DNA from: Lacibacter sp. H407
Lineage (GTDB): Bacteria; Bacteroidota; Bacteroidia; Chitinophagales; Chitinophagaceae
Direction of reading: 5' to 3'
DNA length: 64,000 bases
Assembly (NCBI RefSeq): GCF_037892605.1
Contig: NZ_JBBKTU010000003.1
Coordinates: 62,001-126,000, forward strand
In this document: positions 45,924 to 54,423 of the stretch, piece after piece
Layout of the letters: every line of letters starts with the position of its first letter
Numbering within the stretch: the first letter of the stretch is position 1
The notes under the pieces: model-generated
The model's input: only the letters and a program-made list of their open reading frames with translations
What the model was told of the DNA's origin: nothing
Database searches by the model: none
Position numbers and translations under genes: made by a program

Positions 45924-47063
45924 ATGAAAACTTTTCTTTTACTCTTTGGCTTTTTCATGTCGAATTCAACAACGGAAAACCAACCCCTTTCAACAACTCC
46001 AACAACAACCGTTAGTAAAAAAACAGTGCCACCTGATGTTGACAGTTTGGATATCAAGATCGGTCAATTGATCATCTTTGGTTTTTACGGAACAGCCATC
46101 AACGAAAACGATGCTGTATACAAAGCAGTGAAAAACGGAAAAGTGGGCAGCATTTTATTATACGGCCGCAACCTGCCAACACAAAACACGGCTGCGAATC
46201 TTACAAAAATGATTGCCGGGTTTCAGCAGGCAGCACCCATTCCTTTGTTCATCAGTATCGATCAGGAAGGAGGAAAAGTAAATCGCTTGCGTCCCGAACT
46301 AGGTTTTTCAAACATGCCATCTGCCGAATGGCTGGGCAAACAAAATAATACCGACACCACAAAGAAATATGCCGATACCATTGGATCAACACTGCAACGG
46401 TTGGGTATTAATCTCAACTATGCGCCGGTGCTGGATGTGCTTAATCCAAAATGTCCGGTGTTAGGCGCAAGAGAACGTTGCTTTTCAGCCGACCCTGCGC
46501 AAATCGCTTTTCATGCCGGTATCACCATCAACAGTCATCATACCTACGGTGTAAAAACAGTGGTGAAACATTTTCCCGGTCATGGTAATGCATTGGCCGA
46601 TTCGCATTTGGGTGTGGCCGATGTTACCAAAACATGGCAGCCAAATGAACTGCTTCCGTATCAAACACTCATTGAAAGCGGACAGGTGGATGCGGTGATG
46701 ACGGCGCATATTGTAAACGGACAGTTGGATGCATCGCTGTTACCGGCTACCCTTTCCAAAAAAATCATGACCGGCATTTTGAGAGAAAAGCTCGGTTTTC
46801 AAGGCGTCATTTTCAGTGATGATATGCAGATGAAGGCGATCAGCGAACAATACAGCCTGGAGGAATCGATCTTCAAAGCCATGGAAGCCGGGGTGGATGT
46901 ACTCATGTTTAGCAATAATATTCCGGGTGTAAAGGCCTATGAACCGGAGAATATCCACAGCATTATCCGCAAGTTGGTTGAATCAGGCAAGATCACCGAG
47001 CAGCAGATCGACGCATCGTTCAGGCGGGTAATGGTGTTGAAAATGAAACAGTTCGGCTCATAA
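45924..47063 (+). CDS. Glycoside hydrolase family 3 beta-N-acetylhexosaminidase-like enzyme
   Basis: A 379-residue GH3 protein. Start Met 45924 gives a signal peptide-like N-terminus (MKTFLLLFGFFMSNS) and avoids 25 unrelated codons. The barrel contains GQLIIFGFYGT, LFISIDQEGGKVNRLRPE, KHFPGHGNALADSHLG (the loop His-Asp acid/base dyad of the NagZ-type) and VIFSDDMQMKAI, with the nucleophile Asp. It lacks the second GH3 domain, as NagZ-type enzymes do. It likely removes N-acetylglucosamine from peptidoglycan fragments or chitin oligomers. Divergent from sucA. Confidence 0.92.
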   Translation: MKTFLLLFGFFMSNSTTENQPLSTTPTTTVSKKTVPPDVDSLDIKIGQLIIFGFYGTAINENDAVYKAVKNGKVGSILLYGRNLPTQNTAANLTKMIAGFQQAAPIPLFISIDQEGGKVNRLRPELGFSNMPSAEWLGKQNNTDTTKKYADTIGSTLQRLGINLNYAPVLDVLNPKCPVLGARERCFSADPAQIAFHAGITINSHHTYGVKTVVKHFPGHGNALADSHLGVADVTKTWQPNELLPYQTLIESGQVDAVMTAHIVNGQLDASLLPATLSKKIMTGILREKLGFQGVIFSDDMQMKAISEQYSLEESIFKAMEAGVDVLMFSNNIPGVKAYEPENIHSIIRKLVESGKITEQQIDASFRRVMVLKMKQFGS

Positions 47064-47196
47064 GCCTTTGTTTATTCTCATCATTCTTCGACATAATGGG
47101 AACACGAAAAGGATGAATTTTGCAGCCCGGCGCAACTAAATCCACATTGGCGGGAAAAAATCTGAAAGACGGATTCTGAAATCTGAATTTTTCCCC

Positions 47197-47204
47197 TACC
47201 TTTG
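47197..47204 (+). promoter_or_regulatory. Promoter -7 element TACCTTTG for rpsT
   Basis: Exact TAnnTTTG match 20 bases before the rpsT ATG, so rpsT has a short leader. Confidence 0.65.
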
Positions 47205-47223
47205 CCGTCCGAAAAATTAAGAT

Positions 47224-47478
47224 ATGGCAAATCATAAAGCTACCAAAAAAGATGTTCGTCAGAGTGCAACCCGCAGGGATCGCAACCGCTATTACGGAAA
47301 AACAACCCGTAATGCTATCCGTGATCTGCAGGCGATCAAAACAGGAAAAGAAGCCGGTGAAGGTTTACCGTCTGTTGCTTCCATGATCGACAAACTGGCA
47401 AAGCGTGGCGTGATTCACAAAAACAAAGCTGCTAACTTAAAGAGCAAGCTGACGAAGAAAGTGAACGCATTAGCATAA
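47224..47478 (+). CDS. rpsT: 30S ribosomal protein S20
   Basis: An 84-residue basic protein that binds 16S rRNA early in small-subunit assembly. MANHKATKKDVRQSATRRDRNRYYGKTTRNAIRDL and VIHKNKAANLKSKLTKKVNALA are characteristic. Its own promoter and terminator show a monocistronic unit. Confidence 0.97.
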   Translation: MANHKATKKDVRQSATRRDRNRYYGKTTRNAIRDLQAIKTGKEAGEGLPSVASMIDKLAKRGVIHKNKAANLKSKLTKKVNALA

Positions 47479-47505
47479 TTCAACTGCTCCGTTTAAATAA
47501 ATTTT

Positions 47506-47534
47506 TGAAACCCATCGTACTGATGGGTTTTTTA
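47506..47534 (+). terminator. Terminator of rpsT
   Basis: Nine-base perfect stem AAACCCATC/GATGGGTTT (47508-47516 with 47522-47530) with T run. It lies inside the longest frame of the M14 peptidase and shows that frame's first ATG (47505) is not the start. Confidence 0.9.
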
Positions 47535-47615
47535 TTTGCCACCACTCTTCCACTGTTTCCGATGATGTTTCATGCACACTGGAAGCCGTCTTGCTTTTAT
47601 TGCTATTTTGTGGGC

Positions 47616-49340
47616 ATGAAATTATTTTTCTTCGCCGCTGCTTTTATTACAGCTACTACAAGCCTTGCCCAACTTCCTGTTACCCGCTACGAAACTTCCA
47701 AAGGAAAAGAAAGTGTTACCTACGACGAAGCTATTCAGGCATGGAAACAAATTGATAAAGTATCGCCCAGTGTATCGATGATGACGATGGGTGCAACAGA
47801 TGCCAACGAACCATTGCATTTGGTATTGGTAAGCAGCGATCAAACATTCAAGCCACAACAATGGCAGCAACAAAACAAAGTAGTGATCCTGATCAATAAT
47901 GGCATTCATCCCGGCGAACCGGATGGTATTGATGCCAGTATCTCGTTGGTGAAAGATATTGTAAGTGGCAAACGCAAACTGCCGGCCAACGTTGTGCTTG
48001 CGATTATTCCGGTGTATAATATCGGTGGTAGTTTAAACCGTAGTGCATTTTATCGTGTAAGTCAGGATGGGCCATTGGAAAAAGGTTTTCGTGGCAACTC
48101 ACAAAACTTTGATCTCAACCGTGATTTTATTAAGAACGATTCGAAAGAAGCAAAAAGCTTTGCAGAAATTTTTCATTTTGTACAGCCCGATATTTTGGTT
48201 GACAACCATGTAAGCAATGGTGCCGATTACCAACATGTGATGACCTTGCTCACATCGCAACACAACAAGCTCGGCGGCAAACTCGGTGAATATCTCAATC
48301 AAACATTTGAACCGGCCGTTTATAAAAGCATGAAAGCAAAAGGGTACGATCTCCTCCCCTATGTAAATAATTTCAGTGACAATCCTGAGAATGGATGGAG
48401 TGCTTATTGGGATGGGCCACGTTACAGCAGCGGCTATGCATCGCTGTGGAATGTGTTTGCGTTTGTTCCCGAAACCCATATGCTGAAACCTTATCCGCAA
48501 CGGGTGGAAGCAACTTATCAATTAATGGTAACCATGATGGAATTTGCAACAGCCAATCAAACAACCATTAAACAACTGCGTGCACAACAACAAAAAGAAC
48601 AACGTACCCAACAACAGTTCCCCGTTGGTTTTACATTGGATCGCAGCCGCTTTACTGAAATATTGTACAAAGGTTATGAAGCGGGACGCAAGCCCAGCAA
48701 TGTATCGGGTTTACCACGTTTATACTACGACCGTAACAAACCATTTGAAAAGCAGATCAAGTTTTATAATTTTTTCAATCCAAAAACGATGATTGAAAAA
48801 CCAACAGCCTATGTAATACCGCAGGGTTGGTGGAAGGTGATCGACTTACTCAAGATCAACAAAGTGCAAATGCGTCAATTCAAAAATGACACAACCATCA
48901 ATGTAGAAGTGTATCGCATTGATGATTATAAAAGTGGTGTTCGTCCGTATGAAGGTCATCATTTGAATTCGGAAGTGAAGACGAGTACAACCAATCAGCA
49001 ATTGAAATTCCGCAAAGGCGATTGGTATATCCCCATGAATCAAACAGCCAATCGTTTTTTAATGGAAGTGTTGGAACCAACCGGTGACGACAGTTATTTT
49101 GCCTGGAACTTTTTTGATGGCATCCTCGGACAAAAAGAAGGTTACAGCAGTTATGTGTTTGAAGAAACCGCCGAAGAATTTCTGCAACAAAACCCGGCAG
49201 TAAAACAAAAACTGAATGAACGCAAAGCAACCGATTCTGCCTTTGCAAAGAGTGGCAGTGCACAACTGAACTTTGTGTTTCAACAGTCGCCTTACTATGA
49301 GCCGATGCATTTGCGGTATCCGGTATATCGGGTGAAATAA
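47616..49340 (+). CDS. Secreted M14-family zinc carboxypeptidase
   Basis: A 574-residue exported peptidase. Start Met 47616 gives MKLFFFAAAFITATTSLAQ, a clean signal peptide, and lies after the rpsT terminator. Zinc ligands are H98 and E101 in NNGIHPGEPDGIDA and H198 in ILVDNHVSNGADY; R169 is in QNFDLNRDFIKND. The remaining 300 residues are an extra C-terminal beta-rich region of unknown function. Most likely degrades peptides or peptidoglycan stems in the periplasm or outside. Similar long members are common in Bacteroidota. Confidence 0.92.
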   Translation: MKLFFFAAAFITATTSLAQLPVTRYETSKGKESVTYDEAIQAWKQIDKVSPSVSMMTMGATDANEPLHLVLVSSDQTFKPQQWQQQNKVVILINNGIHPGEPDGIDASISLVKDIVSGKRKLPANVVLAIIPVYNIGGSLNRSAFYRVSQDGPLEKGFRGNSQNFDLNRDFIKNDSKEAKSFAEIFHFVQPDILVDNHVSNGADYQHVMTLLTSQHNKLGGKLGEYLNQTFEPAVYKSMKAKGYDLLPYVNNFSDNPENGWSAYWDGPRYSSGYASLWNVFAFVPETHMLKPYPQRVEATYQLMVTMMEFATANQTTIKQLRAQQQKEQRTQQQFPVGFTLDRSRFTEILYKGYEAGRKPSNVSGLPRLYYDRNKPFEKQIKFYNFFNPKTMIEKPTAYVIPQGWWKVIDLLKINKVQMRQFKNDTTINVEVYRIDDYKSGVRPYEGHHLNSEVKTSTTNQQLKFRKGDWYIPMNQTANRFLMEVLEPTGDDSYFAWNFFDGILGQKEGYSSYVFEETAEEFLQQNPAVKQKLNERKATDSAFAKSGSAQLNFVFQQSPYYEPMHLRYPVYRVK

Positions 49341-49364
49341 GTATTTTTAACCGTAACAACTTTT

Positions 49365-50321
49365 ATGAAAAAAACTGTTTTCGCAATCTTCTTCTTGTTT
49401 GTACAAAATAGCAGCAATGCACAAACCGATACCATTTCATTTTATATTGATGGTGGAGAAAAGAAAGTGGAGCAAAAAAATGCATCCTATTTACGTGTGG
49501 GCATAAGAGAGAAAAGTTATTGGAAAATTTTCGATCTATATCTCAACGAAGACAAGATAAGGATGAAAGGGTTTTCATCAGACGATAGCCTGAAATTGAA
49601 AGAAGGTGTAAGTGAATACTATTACAGATCAGGAAAACGATTTGCACGAAGATCGTTCCTGAATGGCAAGATGCATGGTTTAAGTAAATCGTGGTACGAA
49701 AGCGGACAGCTACAGGATTCTGCGTTGTATATCAACGGCGTTCCAATTGGAGAGGAAAAAGGATGGTATGAAAACGGAACAGTACGATATATTACAACCA
49801 ATGATACCATCGGCAATGGTAATGGGGTTTCATTCTATTACTATGCAAACGGAGTATTAAGAAGCAAGGGAGAAATGAAACAGGAAAAAAGAAATGGCAC
49901 ATGGTTCTATTACAGAGAAGACCAAACGCCGGCGAGTGAAGTTAGCTTTGAGAAAGATTCGGTGATCGCCTTTAAAGCATTTGATGAAAAAGGAGTACTG
50001 CTGCCGAAAGTAAACGATTTTGAACGGGAAGCAAACTTCAAAGGTGGCGAAGCTGCATGGAATAAATACATGAGTACCAAATTAAGTGCTATCTACCAAA
50101 TGCCCGAACCATGGAAATATGTGGGTTCCTGTACCATCCAGTTCATAATTGATAAAGATGGAAATGTAACAAATGTTGAATCGATCCAGACAACAAACGG
50201 AAACCTTTCACAGCTTGCCATCGGGTTTATACAGCAATCAAAAAAATGGACCCCTGCCATTCAATACAACCTGCCGGTAAAAGCATGGAGAAGACAAAAG
50301 TTTACATTTACAAATCAATAG
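49365..50321 (+). CDS. Secreted MORN-repeat protein with TonB-like C-terminal domain
   Basis: A 318-residue protein with signal peptide (1-19, ending SNAQ). Residues about 85-200 hold MORN_2 repeats (VSEYYYRSGKRFARRSFLNG; LSKSWYESGQLQDSALYING; NGVSFYYYANGVLRSKGEM; NGTWFYYRED). From about 225 a TonB_C-like domain follows (FKGGEAAWNKYMSTKL; CTIQFIIDKDGNVTNVESI; WTPAIQYNLPVKAWRRQKFTF). The TonB-like domain lacks a transmembrane anchor other than the signal peptide, so it is not a normal TonB. It is 24 bases after the M14 peptidase and probably co-transcribed. Shares its repeat type with the giant protein at 39487. Confidence 0.85.
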   Translation: MKKTVFAIFFLFVQNSSNAQTDTISFYIDGGEKKVEQKNASYLRVGIREKSYWKIFDLYLNEDKIRMKGFSSDDSLKLKEGVSEYYYRSGKRFARRSFLNGKMHGLSKSWYESGQLQDSALYINGVPIGEEKGWYENGTVRYITTNDTIGNGNGVSFYYYANGVLRSKGEMKQEKRNGTWFYYREDQTPASEVSFEKDSVIAFKAFDEKGVLLPKVNDFEREANFKGGEAAWNKYMSTKLSAIYQMPEPWKYVGSCTIQFIIDKDGNVTNVESIQTTNGNLSQLAIGFIQQSKKWTPAIQYNLPVKAWRRQKFTFTNQ

Positions 50322-50349
50322 CAACATTTCTTTTTTAAACTACAACCAT

Positions 50350-51072
50350 ATGCGTTTCATTCATTGCCTGCTACTACTCATCAGTTTGCCAATCCTCATT
50401 TCATCATTTCACATCAAAAAGAAGAAATGTATTCTTGTGTTTGCAAAAACGGCTGGCTTTCGTCATACGTCAATTCCAAAAGGAAAAGAAGCGTTGTTGC
50501 TGATGGGCAAGCAACACAACTTTATTGTTGATACAACAGAAGATGCGTCACTCTTCACCACAAAAAATCTTCGCAAATACGATGCGGTGGTATTCCTCAG
50601 TACAACCGGTGATGTGTTGAACAACGAACAACAGGCAGCATTTGAACAATACATCCGTTTCGGAAAAGGATTTGTTGGTATCCACGCAGCAACCGATACC
50701 GAATATGAATGGCCCTGGTATTGCAAGTTAGTAGGTGCAAATTTTCTAAGCCATCCAAAACAACAACAGGCAACCTTGCATGTAACAGATGGCAGCCATA
50801 TTTCAACCAAACATTTACCGGCTGTTTGGGAGCGTTTTGATGAGTGGTATAATTTTAAGAATCAGAATGCTGATGTGAACGTATTACTTACCATCGACGA
50901 AAAAACATACCAGGGCGGAAAAAACGGCGACAAACATCCGATGGCCTGGTATCATGCATACGATGGAGGCCGTGCATTTTATACAGCGTTAGGTCACACA
51001 GATGAATCGTATAAAGAAGAACATTTTTTAAAGCATGTATTGGGTGGGATACAGTATGCGATGGGGAAATAG
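50350..51072 (+). CDS. ThuA domain protein (trehalose-utilisation fold)
   Basis: A 240-residue exported protein (signal peptide or anchor 1-20). The ThuA-like glutamine-amidotransferase fold is shown by ILVFAKTAGFRHTSIPKGKEAL, KYDAVVFLSTTGDVLN, GKGFVGIHAATDTEYEWPWY, DKHPMAWYHAYDGGRAFYTALGHTDESY. Members bind sugars or sugar derivatives, and many are secreted; the reaction is not settled. Third gene of the M14-MORN-ThuA run (gap 28 bases). Confidence 0.88.
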   Translation: MRFIHCLLLLISLPILISSFHIKKKKCILVFAKTAGFRHTSIPKGKEALLLMGKQHNFIVDTTEDASLFTTKNLRKYDAVVFLSTTGDVLNNEQQAAFEQYIRFGKGFVGIHAATDTEYEWPWYCKLVGANFLSHPKQQQATLHVTDGSHISTKHLPAVWERFDEWYNFKNQNADVNVLLTIDEKTYQGGKNGDKHPMAWYHAYDGGRAFYTALGHTDESYKEEHFLKHVLGGIQYAMGK

Positions 51073-51156
51073 AAGAAAGTTTTTGTAGCAACTTCGCATT
51101 ACAACAATTGAAAAAACGCATTTAGAAAGTAACCCAAATCAAAGAGTTGAAAATTC

Positions 51157-51242
51157 CGTCGGCCCGGGGTCTGGTGTAACTGAACCCGGGAGTTAAGTAT
51201 ATAATTCCCATGGTTCACTACATGAGACCTCAGACGGACGGG
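51157..51242. other. Long imperfect hairpin (86 nt), unknown function
   Basis: Complementary blocks nest one inside the other: CCGTC/GACGG (51157-51161 with 51238-51242), a 7/7 internal loop, GGTCT/AGACC (51169-51173 with 51226-51230), GTGTA/TACAT (51175-51179 with 51220-51224), TGAACC/GGTTCA (51182-51187 with 51213-51218), GGGAGTTA/TAATTCCC (51189-51196 with 51203-51210), loop AGTATA. No T run follows, so it is not a simple terminator. It lies alone in the 226-base gap between the ThuA gene and the reductase gene. It could be a small RNA, a cruciform or a mobile-repeat hairpin. Confidence 0.6.
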
Positions 51243-51298
51243 TTAAGAACAGAGAATCAAAAAATTACTTACACAACATTTATTTAAAGAAGAAATAT

Positions 51299-51919
51299 AT
51301 GAGCAAAATCATTTTCGACAGTGGAATATCACTTGATGGTTTTTTTGCAGGAGATAACAGGGGTCCTGAAAATCCGATGGGTGGTGTTTCAGGACAAATT
51401 CACTCGTGGATGTTCAATCAAAAAGCGTTCTGGGAATACCTGGGATTCGATGGAGGAAAAGAAGATGGAACTGATGGAAAATATATCAGAGAAACCATTG
51501 AACGAACAGGTGCATTCATTATGGGAAAACGCATGTTCGAAGAAGGCGAATTGAGTTGGCCGAATGATCTGTATAAAGCTGATGTGTATGTATTAACACA
51601 CGAAAAGCGGGAACCCTGGATCCAGGAAGGAACAACCACTTTTTACTTCATCAATGATGGCATCGAAAGTGCTTTGGACAAAGCAAAACGATCAGCAAAG
51701 GGAAAGGACGTACGAATACAAGGTGGCGCAAACACCATTCAACAATTTTTAAATGCAGGACTTGTTGACGAATTCTTTATTCATATTGCGCCTGTTTTTT
51801 TAGGAAGCGGCATCCGGCTATTTGACGGCATTACTACAGATAAATACAACATACAAATTGAAGAAGTAATACCGTCGGACTTAACAACGCATCTACGATA
51901 TAAACTGACAAAGAAATAA
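51299..51919 (+). CDS. Dihydrofolate reductase-fold protein (RibD C-terminal/YyaP-like)
   Basis: A 206-residue cytoplasmic protein of the RibD C-terminal superfamily. SKIIFDSGISLDGFFAGDN, AFIMGKRMFEEGELSWP, YVLTHEKREPW, DVRIQGGANTIQQFLNAGLVDEFFIHIAPVFLGSGIRLF are family blocks that form the NADPH-binding fold. Relatives are stand-alone oxidoreductases with unknown substrate. The start ATG at 51299 is directly preceded by an AT-rich segment. Confidence 0.9.
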   Translation: MSKIIFDSGISLDGFFAGDNRGPENPMGGVSGQIHSWMFNQKAFWEYLGFDGGKEDGTDGKYIRETIERTGAFIMGKRMFEEGELSWPNDLYKADVYVLTHEKREPWIQEGTTTFYFINDGIESALDKAKRSAKGKDVRIQGGANTIQQFLNAGLVDEFFIHIAPVFLGSGIRLFDGITTDKYNIQIEEVIPSDLTTHLRYKLTKK

Positions 51920-52027
51920 AACAACGAAGTGCCAATATAAATTCTGCACTACCGCTTTTTAACAATACTACTTCAGAAAGCGGCATACGTTGATGGCAGG
52001 CATTCAATTCAATTAAACGATATTTCC

Positions 52028-52035
52028 TACATTTG
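52028..52035 (+). promoter_or_regulatory. Promoter -7 element TACATTTG, four bases from GTG start
   Basis: Exact TAnnTTTG match ending four bases before the GTG at 52040. Transcription would begin at the start codon. Confidence 0.55.
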
Positions 52036-52039
52036 CGCA

Positions 52040-52414
52040 GTGAAAATATCGAAGCTCATATTTTATTTCAGCATTATTGCTGTAACGCTGTTTTACAGTG
52101 AAGCTTCGACGACCGATCAAATCAGAAAAGTTGGATTGATTTCTGCATCAGCAGAAAATCAAGCATCGGTCATTGTAAAGAACAAAGCAGCATCATTCAA
52201 CCAGGCGCTGCCGAAAGAGCGTGTTTCACTTGAAACGTCAACACAAACAACTGTAACGCCGAGAATTGAGGAGCGTAACTTTCTTAACGGTCTCTTTCAT
52301 TCATTTAGTTCCTTCAACCGAACAGTATCCATTGATCATCTTACTGATACATTTCAGCTTGCGTTTGTTCCGCATGCATTGAAAATCATTTATCCTCACC
52401 ATTACTTCTGGTAG
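52040..52414 (+). CDS. Hypothetical exported protein (124 aa, GTG start)
   Basis: I do not recognise it. The frame starts at GTG and gives an N-terminal hydrophobic segment (residues 5-18, LIFYFSIIAVTLFY) then SEAS, a probable signal peptide; the mature part is polar and ends LKIIYPHHYFW. No repeats or motifs. The exact -7 element just before the GTG supports it as a real gene; codon choice resembles its neighbours. Confidence 0.6.
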   Translation: MKISKLIFYFSIIAVTLFYSEASTTDQIRKVGLISASAENQASVIVKNKAASFNQALPKERVSLETSTQTTVTPRIEERNFLNGLFHSFSSFNRTVSIDHLTDTFQLAFVPHALKIIYPHHYFW

Positions 52415-52524
52415 TTTCTGCCCGTTTTATTTTGTTCGATCAGATCTCAGTTGCTTATAAAGGCAACCTGATATATTTTATTTCATCGTGCTGTAGTTTC
52501 TAACTATAGCTTTAACTACTTATT

Positions 52525-53037
52525 ATGGCTTCTACATTATTGACGGCCGGCATTCTGCTGGGCCTAGTATTCCTGTTTGTTTTTCTTTTTTCACTACTGC
52601 ATAAAAAAGGCAAAAGAAAATTACTTGTAACCCGACATGCCACATTCGATGCGTTGGTTTCTATTCATCAGTTAACGATCAACGAACGGGAAGAATTTAA
52701 CCACTACTATATTGCAATCGACACTTCGAATTTAAAACTTCTCTATGTCAACTTCAGCAACACGAAAGAAGATGTAAAGATCGTTGACCTGCAAAAAATC
52801 ACTGCTGTAAAGGTTGATTTAGAAGAAAAGAGCATTTATGAAAACAGAAAAGGCAAACCCGTACTGATTGAAAAGGAGATAGTAAACCTGCAATTGGCGA
52901 TCACAAAAAAAGACGCTGATCAAACAACGGAGATCCTCCGTTTTTACCGTCACGAAGATGGTATGGCTGACCATGCTTTACTAAAAAACAGGGTGGAGTA
53001 TTGGAAGAATAAGATCGCTAATTTTATTTCAGTATAA
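52525..53037 (+). CDS. Membrane-anchored hypothetical protein (170 aa)
   Basis: One N-terminal transmembrane helix (residues 6-25) followed by a basic stretch KKGKRKLL and a cytoplasmic, beta-rich domain (about 35-170). The domain reads YIAIDTSNLKLLYVNF, VDLQKITAVKVDLEEKS, EIVNLQLAITKKD, which looks like a PH-like fold as in other bacterial regulators, but I cannot name a family. It lies 21 bases before the Ca2+/H+ antiporter and is probably in its operon. Confidence 0.7.
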   Translation: MASTLLTAGILLGLVFLFVFLFSLLHKKGKRKLLVTRHATFDALVSIHQLTINEREEFNHYYIAIDTSNLKLLYVNFSNTKEDVKIVDLQKITAVKVDLEEKSIYENRKGKPVLIEKEIVNLQLAITKKDADQTTEILRFYRHEDGMADHALLKNRVEYWKNKIANFISV

Positions 53038-53058
53038 GCAACGTAAACATACATTGAT

Positions 53059-54117
53059 ATGAAAAAACTATTTCACTGGACTTATATAGCGCCGGTCATT
53101 GCATGGCTTTTCTATTTGCTGGCACCGGCAGAGAGCAGTCCGTTCGTTAATTTGATTGCGATCGTTGCTTTGATCGTGAATGTACTTTCAGCGGTGCATC
53201 ATGCTGAAGTAGTGGCGCACAGAGTGGGTGAACCGTACGGAACCATCATACTGGCTGTGGCGGTAACACTTTTGGAAGCGTCTATCATTGTATCGCTGAT
53301 GTTAACGGGCGGTGCCGGTGCCGACACCTATGCCCGTGATACATTATTTGCAGCGGTGATGCTTATACTGAACGGCATATTGGGTGTAAGCATGCTGGTT
53401 GGAGCTGTGAAATTCAAAGAACAGATATTCGAGACAAAGAGCGTGACCATTGCACTGGTAAGTCTTGTATCCATATTGGTACTCACCCTCGTATTGCCAA
53501 ATTTTACAACGAGTGTTTCCGGCCCGTCCTATAACACGCCGCAGCTGATTGCCGTTGCTGTTTCCTGTATATTGATCTACGGAGCTTTTCTATTTACACA
53601 AACAATCAGGCATCGTAACTATTTCCTGGCAGGCGTAACGGGTGAAGAAAAGTCTGTTACACAAATGGAAGCGATCATCAGTTCGATACTGCTGCTTATT
53701 TGTTTAGGCGTTGTGATTGTACTTGCAAAAAAACTTTCGCCGGTAATTGAAAGCGGTGTAGTGGCAGCGGGTTTGCCAACTGCACTGGTAGGTGTTGCAA
53801 TTGCCGCTGTTATTTTATTACCGGAAGGGATCGCAGCCATACGGGCTGCCCAGCGCAACCAGTACCAAACGAGCATTAACCTTGCGTTGGGTTCCGCATT
53901 GGCCAGTATTGGTCTTAGTATTCCAACTGTGGTAATTGTATGTACCTTGATGGATTTGCCACTTGTGTTAGGTGTTGATAAGAAATCGATGATACTGCTT
54001 GCATTATCCATTTTCACAGTGATGCTCTCGTTAAATAAAGGGCGAACAAACGGATTGTATGCAGTGGTGTTTTTGGTTAATTTAATGATGTACATCTTCA
54101 CCATCATTTTTGCATAA
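53059..54117 (+). CDS. Calcium/proton antiporter (CaCA family, ChaA-like)
   Basis: A 352-residue inner-membrane antiporter with about ten helices. The first alpha repeat is GEPYGTIILAVAVTLLEASIIVSLML, with the essential glutamate; the second is GVAIAAVILLPEGIAAIRAAQRNQYQTSINLALGSALASIGLSIPTVV. Exports Ca2+ (or Na+/K+) in exchange for protons. The gene follows the PH-like protein by 21 bases. Confidence 0.9.
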   Translation: MKKLFHWTYIAPVIAWLFYLLAPAESSPFVNLIAIVALIVNVLSAVHHAEVVAHRVGEPYGTIILAVAVTLLEASIIVSLMLTGGAGADTYARDTLFAAVMLILNGILGVSMLVGAVKFKEQIFETKSVTIALVSLVSILVLTLVLPNFTTSVSGPSYNTPQLIAVAVSCILIYGAFLFTQTIRHRNYFLAGVTGEEKSVTQMEAIISSILLLICLGVVIVLAKKLSPVIESGVVAAGLPTALVGVAIAAVILLPEGIAAIRAAQRNQYQTSINLALGSALASIGLSIPTVVIVCTLMDLPLVLGVDKKSMILLALSIFTVMLSLNKGRTNGLYAVVFLVNLMMYIFTIIFA

Positions 54118-54423
54118 GTCTTCGGGTATTACAGTATGAGTCCACAGGTTCAGCTGTTTTAGCGATGAGAGAAAGGATCAAAAAAAATAAGATTGCTGCT
54201 CTTAAGTATATGAAGTATTCATCTTGCAACAGTTGGGTGTTTGCCACTATCGACGAATACACAAAAACAGCTTTATCAATAAATGCGTGCAGAGAAAACA
54301 TTCAACCTCTGCAAAAGATCATTGCAGGTAAATACACAATAGCAAGAATAAAAATGTTTCCGGCTTTCATTTCAGCAAACCGGAAACATTTTCATGCTCA
54401 GATAATTTGTAAACGTAACAGCA
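54118..54423. other. Intergenic gap with one terminator
   Basis: The 306 bases between the antiporter (plus) and the outer-membrane barrel (minus) hold a convergent terminator and otherwise nothing I recognise. A 93-codon frame crosses this gap and the hairpin and is rejected as coding. Confidence 0.6.
54349..54394. terminator. Bidirectional terminator
   Basis: A 13-base perfect stem AAAATGTTTCCGG/CCGGAAACATTTT (54351-54363 with 54380-54392). A and T flanks on both sides let it end transcription from the antiporter and from the convergent barrel gene. Confidence 0.88.

Noticed and set aside
47505-47615. 37-codon N-terminal extension of the M14 peptidase
   Set aside because: It contains the rpsT terminator; the clean signal peptide begins at 47616.
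51180-51225. Resemblance to 5S rRNA (GAACCCGGGAGTTAAG, ATGGTTCACTAC)
   Set aside because: Too short, the helix order of 5S is missing, and the region folds as one hairpin.
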